From: Rufibacter roseolus
GTDB taxonomy: Bacteria > Bacteroidota > Bacteroidia > Cytophagales > Hymenobacteraceae
DNA: 64,000 nucleotides
Assembly: GCF_017916365.1 (NCBI RefSeq)
Contig: NZ_JAFMSU010000001.1
Location: 1,550,001 to 1,614,000 of the forward strand
Direction of reading: 5' to 3'
Shown: positions 1 through 8,558 of the stretch, one piece after another
Position numbering within the stretch: the first letter of the stretch is position 1
Layout of the letters: every line of letters starts with the position of its first letter
Translations under genes and position numbers: made by a program
Notes under the pieces: model-generated
Databases searched by the model: none
What the model was told of the DNA's origin: nothing
Seen by the model: only the letters and a program-made list of their open reading frames with translations

Positions 1-1
1 T

Positions 2-1657
2 AAAGAGGAACTGTTGTGGATGAGCGGTTACCTGGCCGGAGTTACTTCTGCCCCTGGGGTAGCCGCCCCGGCCGCTGAGTCTGCGGCTCCTGCCACCAAG
101 CCAGCGGTAGGAAAGGTAACCATCGCGTACGGCACCGAGACCGGCAACTCCAAGCGCGTGGCCACTGATCTGGCGGGCAAAGCCAAGAAAAGCGGCATCA
201 ACGCCCGCGTGGTGAGCCTAGACCAGTACCGCCTAAATGACCTGGAGAAGGAAGAATACTTCTTAACCGTCATCAGCACGCAGGGAGAGGGAGATCCGCC
301 GGCCGGCGCCCAGAAGTTCTATGACTACGTGCACCAAACCGATAAAAAGCTGCCCAAACTCAAGTACAGCGTACTGGCACTGGGTGACACCTCTTACCCG
401 CTGTTCTGCAAAGCCGGGGAGGACGTGGACGCGCAACTCCAGCGGCTGGGCGGTAGTCCGTTAGTGCCCATCCAGAAGTGCGACGTGGATTACGAGGACG
501 AAGCCAACGCCTGGTTCCAGAGCGTGCTGCAGACCCTGAACAATGCCGCAGCCCCAGCCTCGGCACCTGCTGCTGCCCCTGCTCCGGCCAAGAAAACCGG
601 TAAGAAAATATATAACGGCACTATTCTCACCAATATCGTATTGAATGACATAGGGTCTAACAAGTCAACGCACCACATTGAGATAGAGGCCGAGGATTTG
701 GCTTACGAACCCGGTGATGCGTTGGGCGTGGTACCCAAGAACCGTCCTTTCACGGTAGAGGCCATCCTGAAGGTGACCGGCATCTCACCGGAGGACAAAG
801 TGACCCACCGCAACAGCGAGTCTACGGTGAGAGAACTGCTGCAGGACAAAGTAAATATCACCTACCTGCCTGAGCGCGTGGTTAAAAAGTACGCTGAGGT
901 GGTGGAGCAGGACATTCCCGCCACCCGCATTGATTTACTGGACCTTTTGAGAATTTACCCGGTAAAAGACGCCGAGCAGTTCAAAGAGGTAATACAGATT
1001 CTGGAACCTATCGCCCCGCGTTTGTACTCTATCTCTTCGTCGCTGGAGGCCCATCCGGGCGAGATCCACGTGACGGTAGCCAGAGACGAGTTCAGAATCA
1101 ACGAGGAGCTGCTGTGCGGCCATTGTTCAGATTACCTTTCTGAGCAGAAAGAAGGCCAGCCACTGGAGTTCTACATCCACAAGAACAGCCAGTTCAAACT
1201 GCCGGCTGCTGACAAGGACGTGATCATGATCGGGCCTGGCACAGGAGTAGCGCCTTTCCGCTCTTTCCTGGCAGAGCGCGATGCCACCGGGGCCGAGGGT
1301 CGCAACTGGCTTTTCTTCGGGGACCAGCACTTCGCCACCGATTTCCTGTACCAGACCGAGATCCAGAGCTGGTACGAAACCGGTATCCTGACCAAGTTCA
1401 ACGGCGCCTTCTCCCGCGACCAAAAGGAGAAAGTGTACGTGCAGCACAAGATGCAGGAAAACGCCGACGCTTTCTATGAGTGGCTCTCTTCTGGCGCATA
1501 CGTGTACGTGTGCGGGGCCAAAGAACCCATGAGCGTTGACGTGGAGAACACCCTTCTGCAGATCATCGGGTTGGGCGCCGGTTCTTCCCCAGAAGAAGCC
1601 GCCGTGTACCTGGAGCAACTGAAAGAAGAAGGCCGCTACCTGAAAGACGTGTATTAG
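2..1657 (+). CDS. cysJ: NADPH-sulfite reductase flavoprotein subunit CysJ (5' end outside window)
   Basis: Carries electrons from NADPH through FAD and FMN to the sulfite reductase hemoprotein in assimilatory sulfate reduction. The reading frame is open to the left edge, and its first codons (KEELLWMSGY) match the segment ahead of the flavodoxin domain in E. coli CysJ, so the gene starts upstream of the window and the ATG at 20 is internal. Domains in order are a flavodoxin FMN domain (GTETGNS, STQGEGDPP, LGDTSY), an Ala/Pro-rich linker, an FAD domain with RLYSISS, and an NADP domain with GPGTGVAPFR and SRDQKEKVYV. The C-terminus RYLKDVY matches the E. coli ending RYQRDVY. cysI follows 137 bp downstream on the same strand. 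Confidence 0.95.
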   Translation, partial: KEELLWMSGYLAGVTSAPGVAAPAAESAAPATKPAVGKVTIAYGTETGNSKRVATDLAGKAKKSGINARVVSLDQYRLNDLEKEEYFLTVISTQGEGDPPAGAQKFYDYVHQTDKKLPKLKYSVLALGDTSYPLFCKAGEDVDAQLQRLGGSPLVPIQKCDVDYEDEANAWFQSVLQTLNNAAAPASAPAAAPAPAKKTGKKIYNGTILTNIVLNDIGSNKSTHHIEIEAEDLAYEPGDALGVVPKNRPFTVEAILKVTGISPEDKVTHRNSESTVRELLQDKVNITYLPERVVKKYAEVVEQDIPATRIDLLDLLRIYPVKDAEQFKEVIQILEPIAPRLYSISSSLEAHPGEIHVTVARDEFRINEELLCGHCSDYLSEQKEGQPLEFYIHKNSQFKLPAADKDVIMIGPGTGVAPFRSFLAERDATGAEGRNWLFFGDQHFATDFLYQTEIQSWYETGILTKFNGAFSRDQKEKVYVQHKMQENADAFYEWLSSGAYVYVCGAKEPMSVDVENTLLQIIGLGAGSSPEEAAVYLEQLKEEGRYLKDVY

Positions 1658-1712
1658 TACACTGTTTTCCTGCAAGATCGCGCCAGCGAAAGACATCAAT
1701 CAAATTCTGTTC

Positions 1713-1740
1713 TAGGCCTGTTTCCCCGGAATCAGGCCTA
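1713..1740. repeat. AGGCCTG palindromic repeat, copy 1 (short form)
   Basis: Arms TAGGCCTG and CAGGCCTA pair perfectly around a partly paired loop. It lies between cysJ and cysI and belongs to the dispersed hairpin family described at 5197, 8241, 28230 and 60035. Confidence 0.7.
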
Positions 1741-1794
1741 AAATGGTAAACAACCCAAACAGGAAACTTCCTGTCATTATTAAGACCGGTTACC

Positions 1795-3474
1795 ATGTCA
1801 ACTGAGAAAAAGAATCTGTCTCCTATAGAGAAAATAAAAGAGGTGAGCGAAGGCTTGCGCGGCACGCTGAAGGAAAGCCTGAAAGACGAGATCACGGGGG
1901 CCATCCGCGAGGATGACACTGCGCTGGTGAAGTTCCACGGCATGTACATGCAGGATGACCGTGACCGCCGTGAGGAGCGCGCCGCCAAGAAACTGGAGCG
2001 CCTGTTTTCCTTCATGATCCGGTTGCGCCTGCCCGGCGGCTTCATGACCCCAGAACAGTACGTTGCCACCCACAACATCGCGGGTGAGAACTCCACGGGC
2101 GTCATCAAAATCACCACGCGCCAGACGCTGCAGTTGCACGGCATTGTGAAGGCCAAGACCAAGCCCACCATCAAAGCCTTCAACCTGGTGGGGCTGGATT
2201 CCATCGCCGCCTGCGGCGACGTGAACCGGAACGTGGTGGCCTCTGCCAACCCGCTGGAGTCTCCGCTCCACGAGCGCATCTACCAGTACGCCGATAGAAT
2301 CAGTGACTACTTGTTGCCCAAGACCCGCTCTTACTATGATGTTTGGCTGGACGAGGAGAAAATCTACAACAAGGTAGAGGAAGAGGACCCTTTGTACCAG
2401 GACCGCTACCTGCCCCGCAAATTCAAGATCGGGTTGGTGATTCCGCCTAACAATGACTCAGACGTTTTCGCGCAGGACCTAGGCCTCATCGCCATCATTG
2501 ACAACGGGGAACTGAAAGGCTTCAACCTGGCGGTGGGTGGCGGTCTGTCATTTACGCACGGAAACCCGGAAACCTACCCGCGCCTGGCCACCGAGATCGG
2601 CTTTGTGAGCACCGAGGAATCTGACGACAAGCTGTTCAAGGCTGTGTATGAGGTCCTGACTGTGCAGCGCGATTTCGGGAACCGGGCCGACCGCAAACTG
2701 GCCCGCCTGAAGTACACCGTGGACAACATGGGCTTGGACGTTTTCCGGGCAGAAGTAGAAAAACGTGCAGGATTCGCTTTGGAGCCGGCCCGGGCCTTTG
2801 AACTGAAGACTCGCGTTGACCACTACGGTTGGGCGCAGAGCTACACCGGCCTGTGGCACTACACGGTGTTCGTGGAAAACGGGCGCATCACCGATCTGCC
2901 AACCGCGGCCTTGAAAACCGCCCTGCTGGAGGTAGCCCAGACCGGCAAAGCCAACTTCCGGTTCACCTGTAACCAGAACGTGATCCTCAGCGACATCACT
3001 GATGAGCACAAAGCCGAAATTGAGCAGATTCTGGTAAAACACAGCGTAATCCCGCACACCGAGGCGGCTTCACTGGTGCGCAAGAACTCCATGGCCTGTG
3101 TGGCCCTGCCTACCTGCCCGTTGGCTTTGGCCGAGGCCCAGCGGTACCTGCCGGAGCTCATCACCAAGATTGACGGCGTTTTAGCGAATCATGGTCTGCA
3201 AGATGAGGAAATCATCATCAGGATGACAGGCTGCCCCAACGGCTGCGGCCGGTCTGTGTTGTCTGAGATCGGGTTTGTGGGCACGGCTCCGGGCCACTAC
3301 AACCTCAACCTGGGCGGCGATGAGCAAGGCTACCGCCTGAACAAGCTCTACAAAGAGAACCTCAATGAGGCGGCCATTCTGCAGGAACTGGATGTGTTGT
3401 TCGGGGCCTTCAAGCAGAACCGTCTGGCGGGCGAGCGCTTTGGTGATTTCGCTTACCGCACACTGGTCAACTAA
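1795..3474 (+). CDS. cysI: sulfite reductase hemoprotein subunit CysI
   Basis: Siroheme-4Fe-4S subunit that reduces sulfite to sulfide with six electrons from CysJ in the cytoplasm. It has 559 residues, close to the 570 of E. coli CysI. The four cluster and siroheme cysteines are Cys435, Cys441, Cys480 and Cys484, the C-X5-C and C-X3-C arrangement in CVALPTC and TGCPNGCGR. The segment GHYNLNLGGDEQGYRL is typical of the family. The ATG at 1795 is the first good start, and no clear Shine-Dalgarno is visible, as usual in Bacteroidota. It probably forms an operon with cysJ and perhaps the fusion gene downstream. Confidence 0.97.
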   Translation: MSTEKKNLSPIEKIKEVSEGLRGTLKESLKDEITGAIREDDTALVKFHGMYMQDDRDRREERAAKKLERLFSFMIRLRLPGGFMTPEQYVATHNIAGENSTGVIKITTRQTLQLHGIVKAKTKPTIKAFNLVGLDSIAACGDVNRNVVASANPLESPLHERIYQYADRISDYLLPKTRSYYDVWLDEEKIYNKVEEEDPLYQDRYLPRKFKIGLVIPPNNDSDVFAQDLGLIAIIDNGELKGFNLAVGGGLSFTHGNPETYPRLATEIGFVSTEESDDKLFKAVYEVLTVQRDFGNRADRKLARLKYTVDNMGLDVFRAEVEKRAGFALEPARAFELKTRVDHYGWAQSYTGLWHYTVFVENGRITDLPTAALKTALLEVAQTGKANFRFTCNQNVILSDITDEHKAEIEQILVKHSVIPHTEAASLVRKNSMACVALPTCPLALAEAQRYLPELITKIDGVLANHGLQDEEIIIRMTGCPNGCGRSVLSEIGFVGTAPGHYNLNLGGDEQGYRLNKLYKENLNEAAILQELDVLFGAFKQNRLAGERFGDFAYRTLVN

Positions 3475-3481
3475 CATTTTC

Positions 3482-3509
3482 GCAGCCCTGTAAGGATTTG
3501 CAGGGCTGC
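3482..3509 (+). terminator. hairpin after cysI
   Basis: GCAGCCCTG and CAGGGCTGC form a nine-pair stem eight bases after the cysI stop. There is no following T-run, so it may instead stabilise the 3' end. Confidence 0.45.
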
Positions 3510-3550
3510 TGCCAGACTCTCCGTCTCATTCTCTGCCCAGGCAGGTTTGC

Positions 3551-3586
3551 GTTTAGGGGCTACTTTGAAGGAAGTAGCCCCTAAAC
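3551..3586. repeat. AGGGGCTACTT palindromic repeat (variant core)
   Basis: A 15-bp perfect stem, GTTTAGGGGCTACTT against its complement, with a 7-base loop. The outer GTTTAGG/CCTAAAC matches the dispersed hairpin family, but the inner core differs (CTACTT instead of CTGTTTT). It lies between cysI and the fusion gene. Confidence 0.7.
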
Positions 3587-3681
3587 ACGGATTAATAATC
3601 TTAAACCTGATAGGTTTACTTGAGATTACATTTATATTTGATTAAGCTACTATTTTGGGTCCTCCCGAAGAAACTAAAAAG

Positions 3682-5184
3682 ATGAACTCCACCGCTGCTA
3701 TAAAAGAGCAAAACGAACTGTTCCCGGTTTTCCTGAAGCTGGAACATCTGCGCGTGTTGGTAGTGGGCGGAGGCAACGTGGGCCTGGAGAAACTGACGGC
3801 GCTGCTGCAGAATTCGCCCAAAACCACCATCAAAGTGGTGGCAACCCAGTTTAACGAGGCCGTTCTGCAGCTGGCCCAGGAACAGAACAATATTTCCCTT
3901 ATCCTCAAACCCTTCAGCCCGGAGGATCTGGACGGGGCCGATATTGTGATTGTGGCCGTGAACGACCGCGCAGTCAGTCGGGAGATCAGCCTGGAAGCCA
4001 AGCGCCAGGGCAAACTGGTGAACGTGGCAGATACGCCCGAACTCTGCGATTTCTACCTGAGCTCGGTGGTCCGGAAAGGTAACCTCAAGATCGCCATCTC
4101 CACCAACGGCAAATCGCCCACCATGGCCAAGCGCCTGAAGGAGACCTTCAACGAGACGCTGCCCGATGAACTGGACGAGGTGTTGGACAACATGCAGTCC
4201 ATCCGAAATCAACTTTCCGGTGATTTCTCGGCCAAGGTGACCCAGCTCAATGATATCACCAAGGTGCTGGCCGTGAACGAAAGACCCGCTCCGGTGGCGC
4301 CGCGGCGGCCGGAAAAACCTTGGAAAAAGATCGCCTCCGGCGCGGCTCTGGCCTTTTTCTTCATGATCCTGGGCCGGTTTGTGTTCTCGGCTATTACGTT
4401 TGACGAGGTTTCCGCCTTTGTGGGGAACATTGAGCCGATTTTCTATTGGATGGTTTTTGCCGGGTTCCTGGCGCAGATGGTAGATGGTGCTTTGGGCATG
4501 GGCTACGGCGTTACCAGTACCACTGTATTGCTGTCTTTGGGCGTTAACCTGCCGGCCATTAGCGGGAGCATCCATACTGCCGAGATTTTCTCCAGCGGGA
4601 TCTCGGGCTTCAGTCACTACAAGTTCGGAAACGTGAACCGGAAACTGTTCAAGGTCCTGTTGGTGCCCGGGATCATAGGCGCTATTGTAGGAGCTTGGCT
4701 TCTGTCAGAAATAGGGGAGGAGTACGCGAACTATGTGCGGCCTATTCTGGCGGCGTACACGCTGGTGCTGGGGGCCAGAATCATCTACACGGCGTTCAAG
4801 AAAAACAAGGAGCGCAAAAAGATCAAGATGGCTGGGGTGCTGGCCGGGGCTGGCGGTTTTCTGGATTCCTTCGGGGGAGGCGGTTGGGGACCTTTGGTGA
4901 CCAGCACGCTCATTGCCAAAGGCCGCACGCCGCGTTTTGTGATTGGGACGGTCAGTATCACGGAGTTCTTCGTGACGTTTGCCAGTGCCTTGACGTTTTT
5001 TGCCATGCTGGGCCTGAGTCACCTGCAGGTGATTGTGGGACTGGTATTAGGGGGCATGTTAGCGGCCCCAATTGCGGCCAGATTAGTGGGAAAACTGCCC
5101 ATGAAAACGATGTTCATTGCGGTAGGAACACTGGTGATTATCTGGAGCCTGCGCATCCTATTAAAAGCCGCAGGATTGTTCTAG
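3682..5184 (+). CDS. fusion: siroheme synthase N-terminal domain plus TauE/SafE (TSUP) permease
   Basis: A 500-residue two-part protein. Residues 10-165 resemble the precorrin-2 dehydrogenase/ferrochelatase part of CysG and Met8: a Rossmann motif VVGGGNVG (27-34), NVADTPELCDFY whose Asp117 aligns with catalytic Asp104 of CysG, and STNGKSP in place of SSGGTSP. After a Pro-rich linker (200-213), residues 215-500 form a TauE/SafE anion permease with about eight membrane segments and the GGFLDSFGGGGWGP motif. I chose the ATG at 3682; an in-frame TTG at 3655 would add nine unconvincing residues. Placement after cysJI suggests siroheme supply coupled to transport of sulfite or another sulfur anion. 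The domains are clear, but the transported substrate is inferred. Confidence 0.88.
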   Translation: MNSTAAIKEQNELFPVFLKLEHLRVLVVGGGNVGLEKLTALLQNSPKTTIKVVATQFNEAVLQLAQEQNNISLILKPFSPEDLDGADIVIVAVNDRAVSREISLEAKRQGKLVNVADTPELCDFYLSSVVRKGNLKIAISTNGKSPTMAKRLKETFNETLPDELDEVLDNMQSIRNQLSGDFSAKVTQLNDITKVLAVNERPAPVAPRRPEKPWKKIASGAALAFFFMILGRFVFSAITFDEVSAFVGNIEPIFYWMVFAGFLAQMVDGALGMGYGVTSTTVLLSLGVNLPAISGSIHTAEIFSSGISGFSHYKFGNVNRKLFKVLLVPGIIGAIVGAWLLSEIGEEYANYVRPILAAYTLVLGARIIYTAFKKNKERKKIKMAGVLAGAGGFLDSFGGGGWGPLVTSTLIAKGRTPRFVIGTVSITEFFVTFASALTFFAMLGLSHLQVIVGLVLGGMLAAPIAARLVGKLPMKTMFIAVGTLVIIWSLRILLKAAGLF

Positions 5185-5196
5185 AAAAGAGATGGA

Positions 5197-5250
5197 CTAA
5201 AAAGCGCTTGGGGCCTGTTTTCATGAAAACAGGCCCCAAGCGCTTTTTAG
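5197..5250. repeat. AGGCCTGTTTT palindrome family, 54-bp perfect copy / bidirectional terminator
   Basis: The whole 54 bases equal their own reverse complement, including the CATG at the centre (25-bp arms). The core GGCCTGTTTT/AAAACAGGCC is shared with the other copies, while the outer part CTAAAAAGCGCTTG is private to this copy. It lies between the convergent 3' ends of the fusion gene and metX, where it could terminate transcription from both sides. Confidence 0.85.
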
Positions 5251-5265
5251 TTTGGAGTGATAAAT

Positions 5266-6321
5266 CTAGACGGAAAGAATGGTGCCGGAAACCGGGTTTT
5301 CTTTCTGCACTTCTGCGTACCAGGCTGTGAAATGCTGAGAGATCTTTTGCCCTTCAATGATAAAGCCATCATGGCCGTAGTTGGAATCGATCTCCACGTA
5401 AGACGCGTTGGGCAGGTGCTGGGCTAGGAACTGCTGCTCCTGCACGGGGCACAGGATATCGCTGCTGATGCCAATAATCAGCGTTTTCTGGCGTATTTCT
5501 GCTAAAACAGGCTCTAAACGGCCGCCCCGTCCGCGGGAAAGATTGTGGCTGTCCAGGGCCTTGGTCAGGAACCAATAGCTGTAGCCATTGAAGCGGTTCA
5601 CCAACTTATCGCCCTGGTAATTCAAATAAGAAGACACGCGGTAATTGTCTAGTTTCTCAGGGTCTGGGTCGGTTTGGTTCTGGGCCAGGATGTGATAATT
5701 GCGGTAAGTGAGCGTACCCAGGGCTCGGGCTGCTTTGAGGCCTTTACTCCCCGCGGTAGGGCTGAGCTCTCCCCAGGTACCGTCGGCTTCCAGCATGAGG
5801 CGTTGCGTGGTATGGATGCCTATGCTCCAGGTGCTTTCAGCGGCGGCGGTAGCCAACAGAAACAGGTTCTCAATGACCTCAGGCTCTGCTACCGCCCATT
5901 CTAGAACTTGGAAGCCACCACAGCTGCCTCCTGCCAGAATATGGATTTTCTCTAGCCCCAAATGTTCGCGCAGCAGGATGTGCGCCCGTACCATGTCACG
6001 GATGGTGACCTGCGGGAACGTGTTGTAATAAGGTTCCCCGGTCTGGGGATTTGTGCTCAGCGGACCGGTGCTGCCGTAGCAGGAGCCCAGAATGTTGACG
6101 CAGACAATGAAATGCTGCTCAGGGTCTATGACTTTACTTTCCCCCACTATACCATCCCACCAGTCCAACACATTGGAATTAGCGGTAAGCGCATGGCAAA
6201 TCCAGACCACATTGCTTTTATTTGCGTTCAGCTTACCAAAGGTGTGGTAAGCGATTGTGATTTCCGGAAAAGTTTGCCCGCCTTCTAATTCAAAAGGTTG
6301 GTTATATTGGAAATAATTCAT
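5266..6321 (-). CDS. metX: homoserine O-acyltransferase MetX
   Basis: Acylates homoserine, probably with acetyl-CoA, in the first committed step of methionine synthesis. It is a 351-residue alpha/beta hydrolase. The catalytic triad can be placed at Ser133 in GGSCGG, Asp288 in SSDILCP and His317 in YGHDGF, with NILGSCYGSTGP as a further family motif. The nucleophile elbow usually reads GGSMGG, so Cys134 is a mild variant. The ATG at 6321 is 56 bp from the divergent OsmC gene, and metZ, which uses the product, lies beyond that. Acetyl versus succinyl preference cannot be read from the sequence by eye. Confidence 0.93.
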   Translation of the reverse strand: MNYFQYNQPFELEGGQTFPEITIAYHTFGKLNANKSNVVWICHALTANSNVLDWWDGIVGESKVIDPEQHFIVCVNILGSCYGSTGPLSTNPQTGEPYYNTFPQVTIRDMVRAHILLREHLGLEKIHILAGGSCGGFQVLEWAVAEPEVIENLFLLATAAAESTWSIGIHTTQRLMLEADGTWGELSPTAGSKGLKAARALGTLTYRNYHILAQNQTDPDPEKLDNYRVSSYLNYQGDKLVNRFNGYSYWFLTKALDSHNLSRGRGGRLEPVLAEIRQKTLIIGISSDILCPVQEQQFLAQHLPNASYVEIDSNYGHDGFIIEGQKISQHFTAWYAEVQKENPVSGTILSV

Positions 6322-6377
6322 GTAGTACCTTTAACTTTTGCAAAGTAAAGGCCTACAGGTGTAAAACCGTAATAAAA

Positions 6378-6818
6378 ATGATAAGAATTGAGATGAACCG
6401 CGTATGCGGAGACTATGGTTTTGAGGCCAAAGACGCGAACGGACACGTAATCACCACTGATACCAGCCCCGAGAGCGGCGGCGTGAACTTTGGCGTACGC
6501 CCCATGCAGATGCTGCTGATGGCCCTGGGCGGCTGTGCCGGCATTGACGTAGCCATGATCCTGAAAAAGCAGCGGCAGGAAGTAACCGGCTTTAAGATGG
6601 ATATCTCCGGTGAGCGCGAGAAAGGCAAAGAACCCTCCCTGTGGACGAACGTGCACGTGGTGTTTGAGTTGCAAGGCCCCATTGACCAAGGCAAAGCCGA
6701 GCGTGCCTGCGAACTCTCTATCATGAAATACTGCTCCGTAGCCGAGACCCTGCGCCGCGCCGGTGCCCAGGTTACCTATGAAGTGCGCGTTACGGCGCAG
6801 GTAAGTTCTGCGTCTTGA
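6378..6818 (+). CDS. OsmC/Ohr family protein
   Basis: A 146-residue cytoplasmic protein of the OsmC superfamily, thiol peroxidases that detoxify organic hydroperoxides. The two redox cysteines are at Cys53 (GGCAGIDV) and Cys119 (KYCSVAETL), in the usual family contexts. The C-terminal half gives the expected beta-alpha-beta pattern. It sits between metX and metZ and diverges from metX. The position suggests protection or sensing of reactive sulfur or thiols, but this is inference. Most relatives in this subgroup have no proven substrate. Confidence 0.9.
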   Translation: MIRIEMNRVCGDYGFEAKDANGHVITTDTSPESGGVNFGVRPMQMLLMALGGCAGIDVAMILKKQRQEVTGFKMDISGEREKGKEPSLWTNVHVVFELQGPIDQGKAERACELSIMKYCSVAETLRRAGAQVTYEVRVTAQVSSAS

Positions 6819-6848
6819 GTTTTTCAGGAGCGTACAGAAGCGAAGAAA

Positions 6849-7000
6849 TGTAGCGGCGTTACACCGTAACGCCGTGGTACTATGAAACGATAATGCCACA
6901 TAGAGAATAGGCCTTGCTACACCGTAGGAAGAAGCTTCTAGTAGATTTGAGGCTGTGTTGGTACTTGGGCACCACGGCGTTACGGTGTAACGCCGCTACA
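6849..7000. repeat. 152-bp MITE-like element with perfect 30-bp inverted ends
   Basis: The first 30 bases (6849-6878) and last 30 (6971-7000) are exact reverse complements. Each arm carries its own partial palindrome GGCGTTAC/GTAACGCC. The 92 bp between has no ORF. A relative with the same arm design is at 53457-53525. It separates the OsmC gene from metZ. Confidence 0.75.
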
Positions 7001-7009
7001 ATGGCCAGC

Positions 7010-7042
7010 CATTAGCACATTAAAAAATTAGCACATTAACCC
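7010..7042 (+). repeat. TTAGCACATTA leader repeat upstream of metZ
   Basis: ATTAGCACATTAA occurs twice in tandem, ending three bases before the metZ ATG. The same TTAAAAATTAGCACATTA string precedes the ATG of the sugar-transferase gene at 42036 on the minus strand. Confidence 0.55.
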
Positions 7043-8212
7043 ATGGAATACCATCCGCTTACCAAAGCCATCAGAATACAGACCGAGCGTACGAATGAGA
7101 TGGAGCATGCCACACCCATGTTCCTGACCAGCAGTTTCGCCTTCGATAACGCCGAGGACATGCGGGCCGCCTTCGCTGATGAAACCGATGACAACATCTA
7201 CAGCCGGTTCAGCAACCCCAGCGTGCAGGAGTTCACCGATAAGATGGTGGCCCTGGAAGGTGCCGATGCGGGGTATGCCACCTCCTCGGGCATGAGTGCC
7301 GTGTTCGCCTCGTTTATGGCCTTGCTGAAAGCGGGAGACCATTTGTTGGCTTGTAATTCCATCTTCGGGAGCACGCATACCATCATCACCAAGTACCTGC
7401 CCAAGTACGGCATTGAGTACAGCTACGTGTCTGCAGACAAGCCTGAGGAATGGGAAGCGGCCATCCGGCCGAACACCAAGATGCTGTACATCGAGACGCC
7501 TACCAATCCCGGGTTGGACATTATTGACCTGGAGTTTGCCGGTAAGCTGACTAAAAAGCACAACCTTATCTACAACGTGGACAACTGCTTCGCCACGCCC
7601 GTAAACCAGTTGCCCATCCAGTACGGCGCCGATCTGGTGGTGCACTCCGCCACCAAGTGGATTGACGGACAGGGCCGCGTGCTAGGCGGTGTAGTAGTAG
7701 GCAAAAAAGAGCTGATCAAAGACATTTACCTGTTCTGCCGAAGCTCAGGTCCGGCCCTATCGCCGTTCAATGCCTGGGTTTTGAGCAAGAGCTTGGAGAC
7801 GCTGGACGTGCGCATGGAACGCCACGCGGCCAACGCCCTTTCCATCGCCACAAGACTACAGGATCACCCCAAACTCACCTGGGTGAAGTATCCGTTTCTG
7901 CCCACGCATCCGCAATTTGAGATTGCCCAAAAGCAGATGAAGAACGGCGGCGGGCTTTTCTGTTTCGAGCTGAAAGGAGGCCTGGAAAGCGGCCGCAAGT
8001 TTCTGGATAGCCTGCAACTCATGTCGCTTACGGCTAACCTGGGAGACACCCGCAGCATTGCCTCGCACCCGGCCAGCACTACCCACGCCAAACTCACCGA
8101 GGAAGAACGCCAAGCCGTCAGCATCACGCCAGGGCTCATCAGAATCTCCGTAGGCTTGGAGTACGCCGACGATATATTGAACGATATTCTGCAGGCGCTG
8201 GAGAAGTGCTAG
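7043..8212 (+). CDS. metZ: O-acylhomoserine sulfhydrylase (MetZ type)
   Basis: PLP enzyme that makes homocysteine from O-acylhomoserine and sulfide. The 389 residues belong to the Cys/Met-metabolism fold; the Schiff-base lysine is Lys205 in HSATKWIDGQ, and YSRFSNP and GYATSSGMSA are PLP-site motifs. The segment KWIDGQGRVLGG is typical of the O-succinylhomoserine sulfhydrylase branch rather than cystathionine gamma-synthase. The ATG at 7043 follows a duplicated ATTAGCACATTAA motif. The gene sits near metX, whose product it would use, and downstream of sulfide-producing CysJI. The acyl group used is uncertain. Confidence 0.9.
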   Translation: MEYHPLTKAIRIQTERTNEMEHATPMFLTSSFAFDNAEDMRAAFADETDDNIYSRFSNPSVQEFTDKMVALEGADAGYATSSGMSAVFASFMALLKAGDHLLACNSIFGSTHTIITKYLPKYGIEYSYVSADKPEEWEAAIRPNTKMLYIETPTNPGLDIIDLEFAGKLTKKHNLIYNVDNCFATPVNQLPIQYGADLVVHSATKWIDGQGRVLGGVVVGKKELIKDIYLFCRSSGPALSPFNAWVLSKSLETLDVRMERHAANALSIATRLQDHPKLTWVKYPFLPTHPQFEIAQKQMKNGGGLFCFELKGGLESGRKFLDSLQLMSLTANLGDTRSIASHPASTTHAKLTEEERQAVSITPGLIRISVGLEYADDILNDILQALEKC

Positions 8213-8240
8213 GAGAGGAGTAGTAACCTTCCATTAACTA

Positions 8241-8286
8241 AAAAGTGTTTAGGCCTGTTTTTCTAAAAACAGGCCTAAACACTTTT
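8241..8286. repeat. AGGCCTGTTTT palindrome family, perfect 22-bp stem
   Basis: Arms 8241-8262 and 8265-8286 pair perfectly around a 2-base loop; the core is AGGCCTGTTTTT. Its private outer part is AAAAGTGTTT/AAACACTTTT. It lies 28 bp after metZ and is followed by TTCTTTTTCT, so it can act as the metZ terminator. Confidence 0.85.
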
Positions 8287-8293
8287 CTTTTTC

Positions 8294-8496
8294 TCGCTGG
8301 CGCGAGCCTCCGGCTCGTGTCCGCACACATTGCTGATCCTTTTTTGTCATCCTGAAAGAACCTTGCGGGCAAACGAGAGTAGCGTTTTTCTAAGCCTTTT
8401 CTTGTTGGCTCACAAGAACTTTGTAAGATGACAAGAGTGTGTATCGAATACTTTCAGGAATACGTGCGGACACGAGCCGGAGGCTCGCGCCAGCGA
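8294..8496. repeat. 203-bp MITE-like element with perfect 33-bp inverted ends
   Basis: Bases 8294-8326 and 8464-8496 are exact reverse complements, each containing a small internal palindrome (GAGCC-TCC-GGCTC). Inside them a weaker inverted pair begins TTGTCATC (about 8344) and ends GATGACAA (about 8434). No ORF is visible. It fills most of the gap between metZ and the convergent deacetylase gene. Confidence 0.75.
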
Positions 8497-8558
8497 TGGA
8501 GTTCCGGAAATAGGCCTGGAATGCTCTTTGCCCCTACAAACAGAATTTCTAGGTTCGC

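Noticed and set aside
1658-1794. Possible SAM or cobalamin riboswitch near cysI, metX or metZ
   Set aside because: The leaders are short or made of repeats; I see no riboswitch core motifs.
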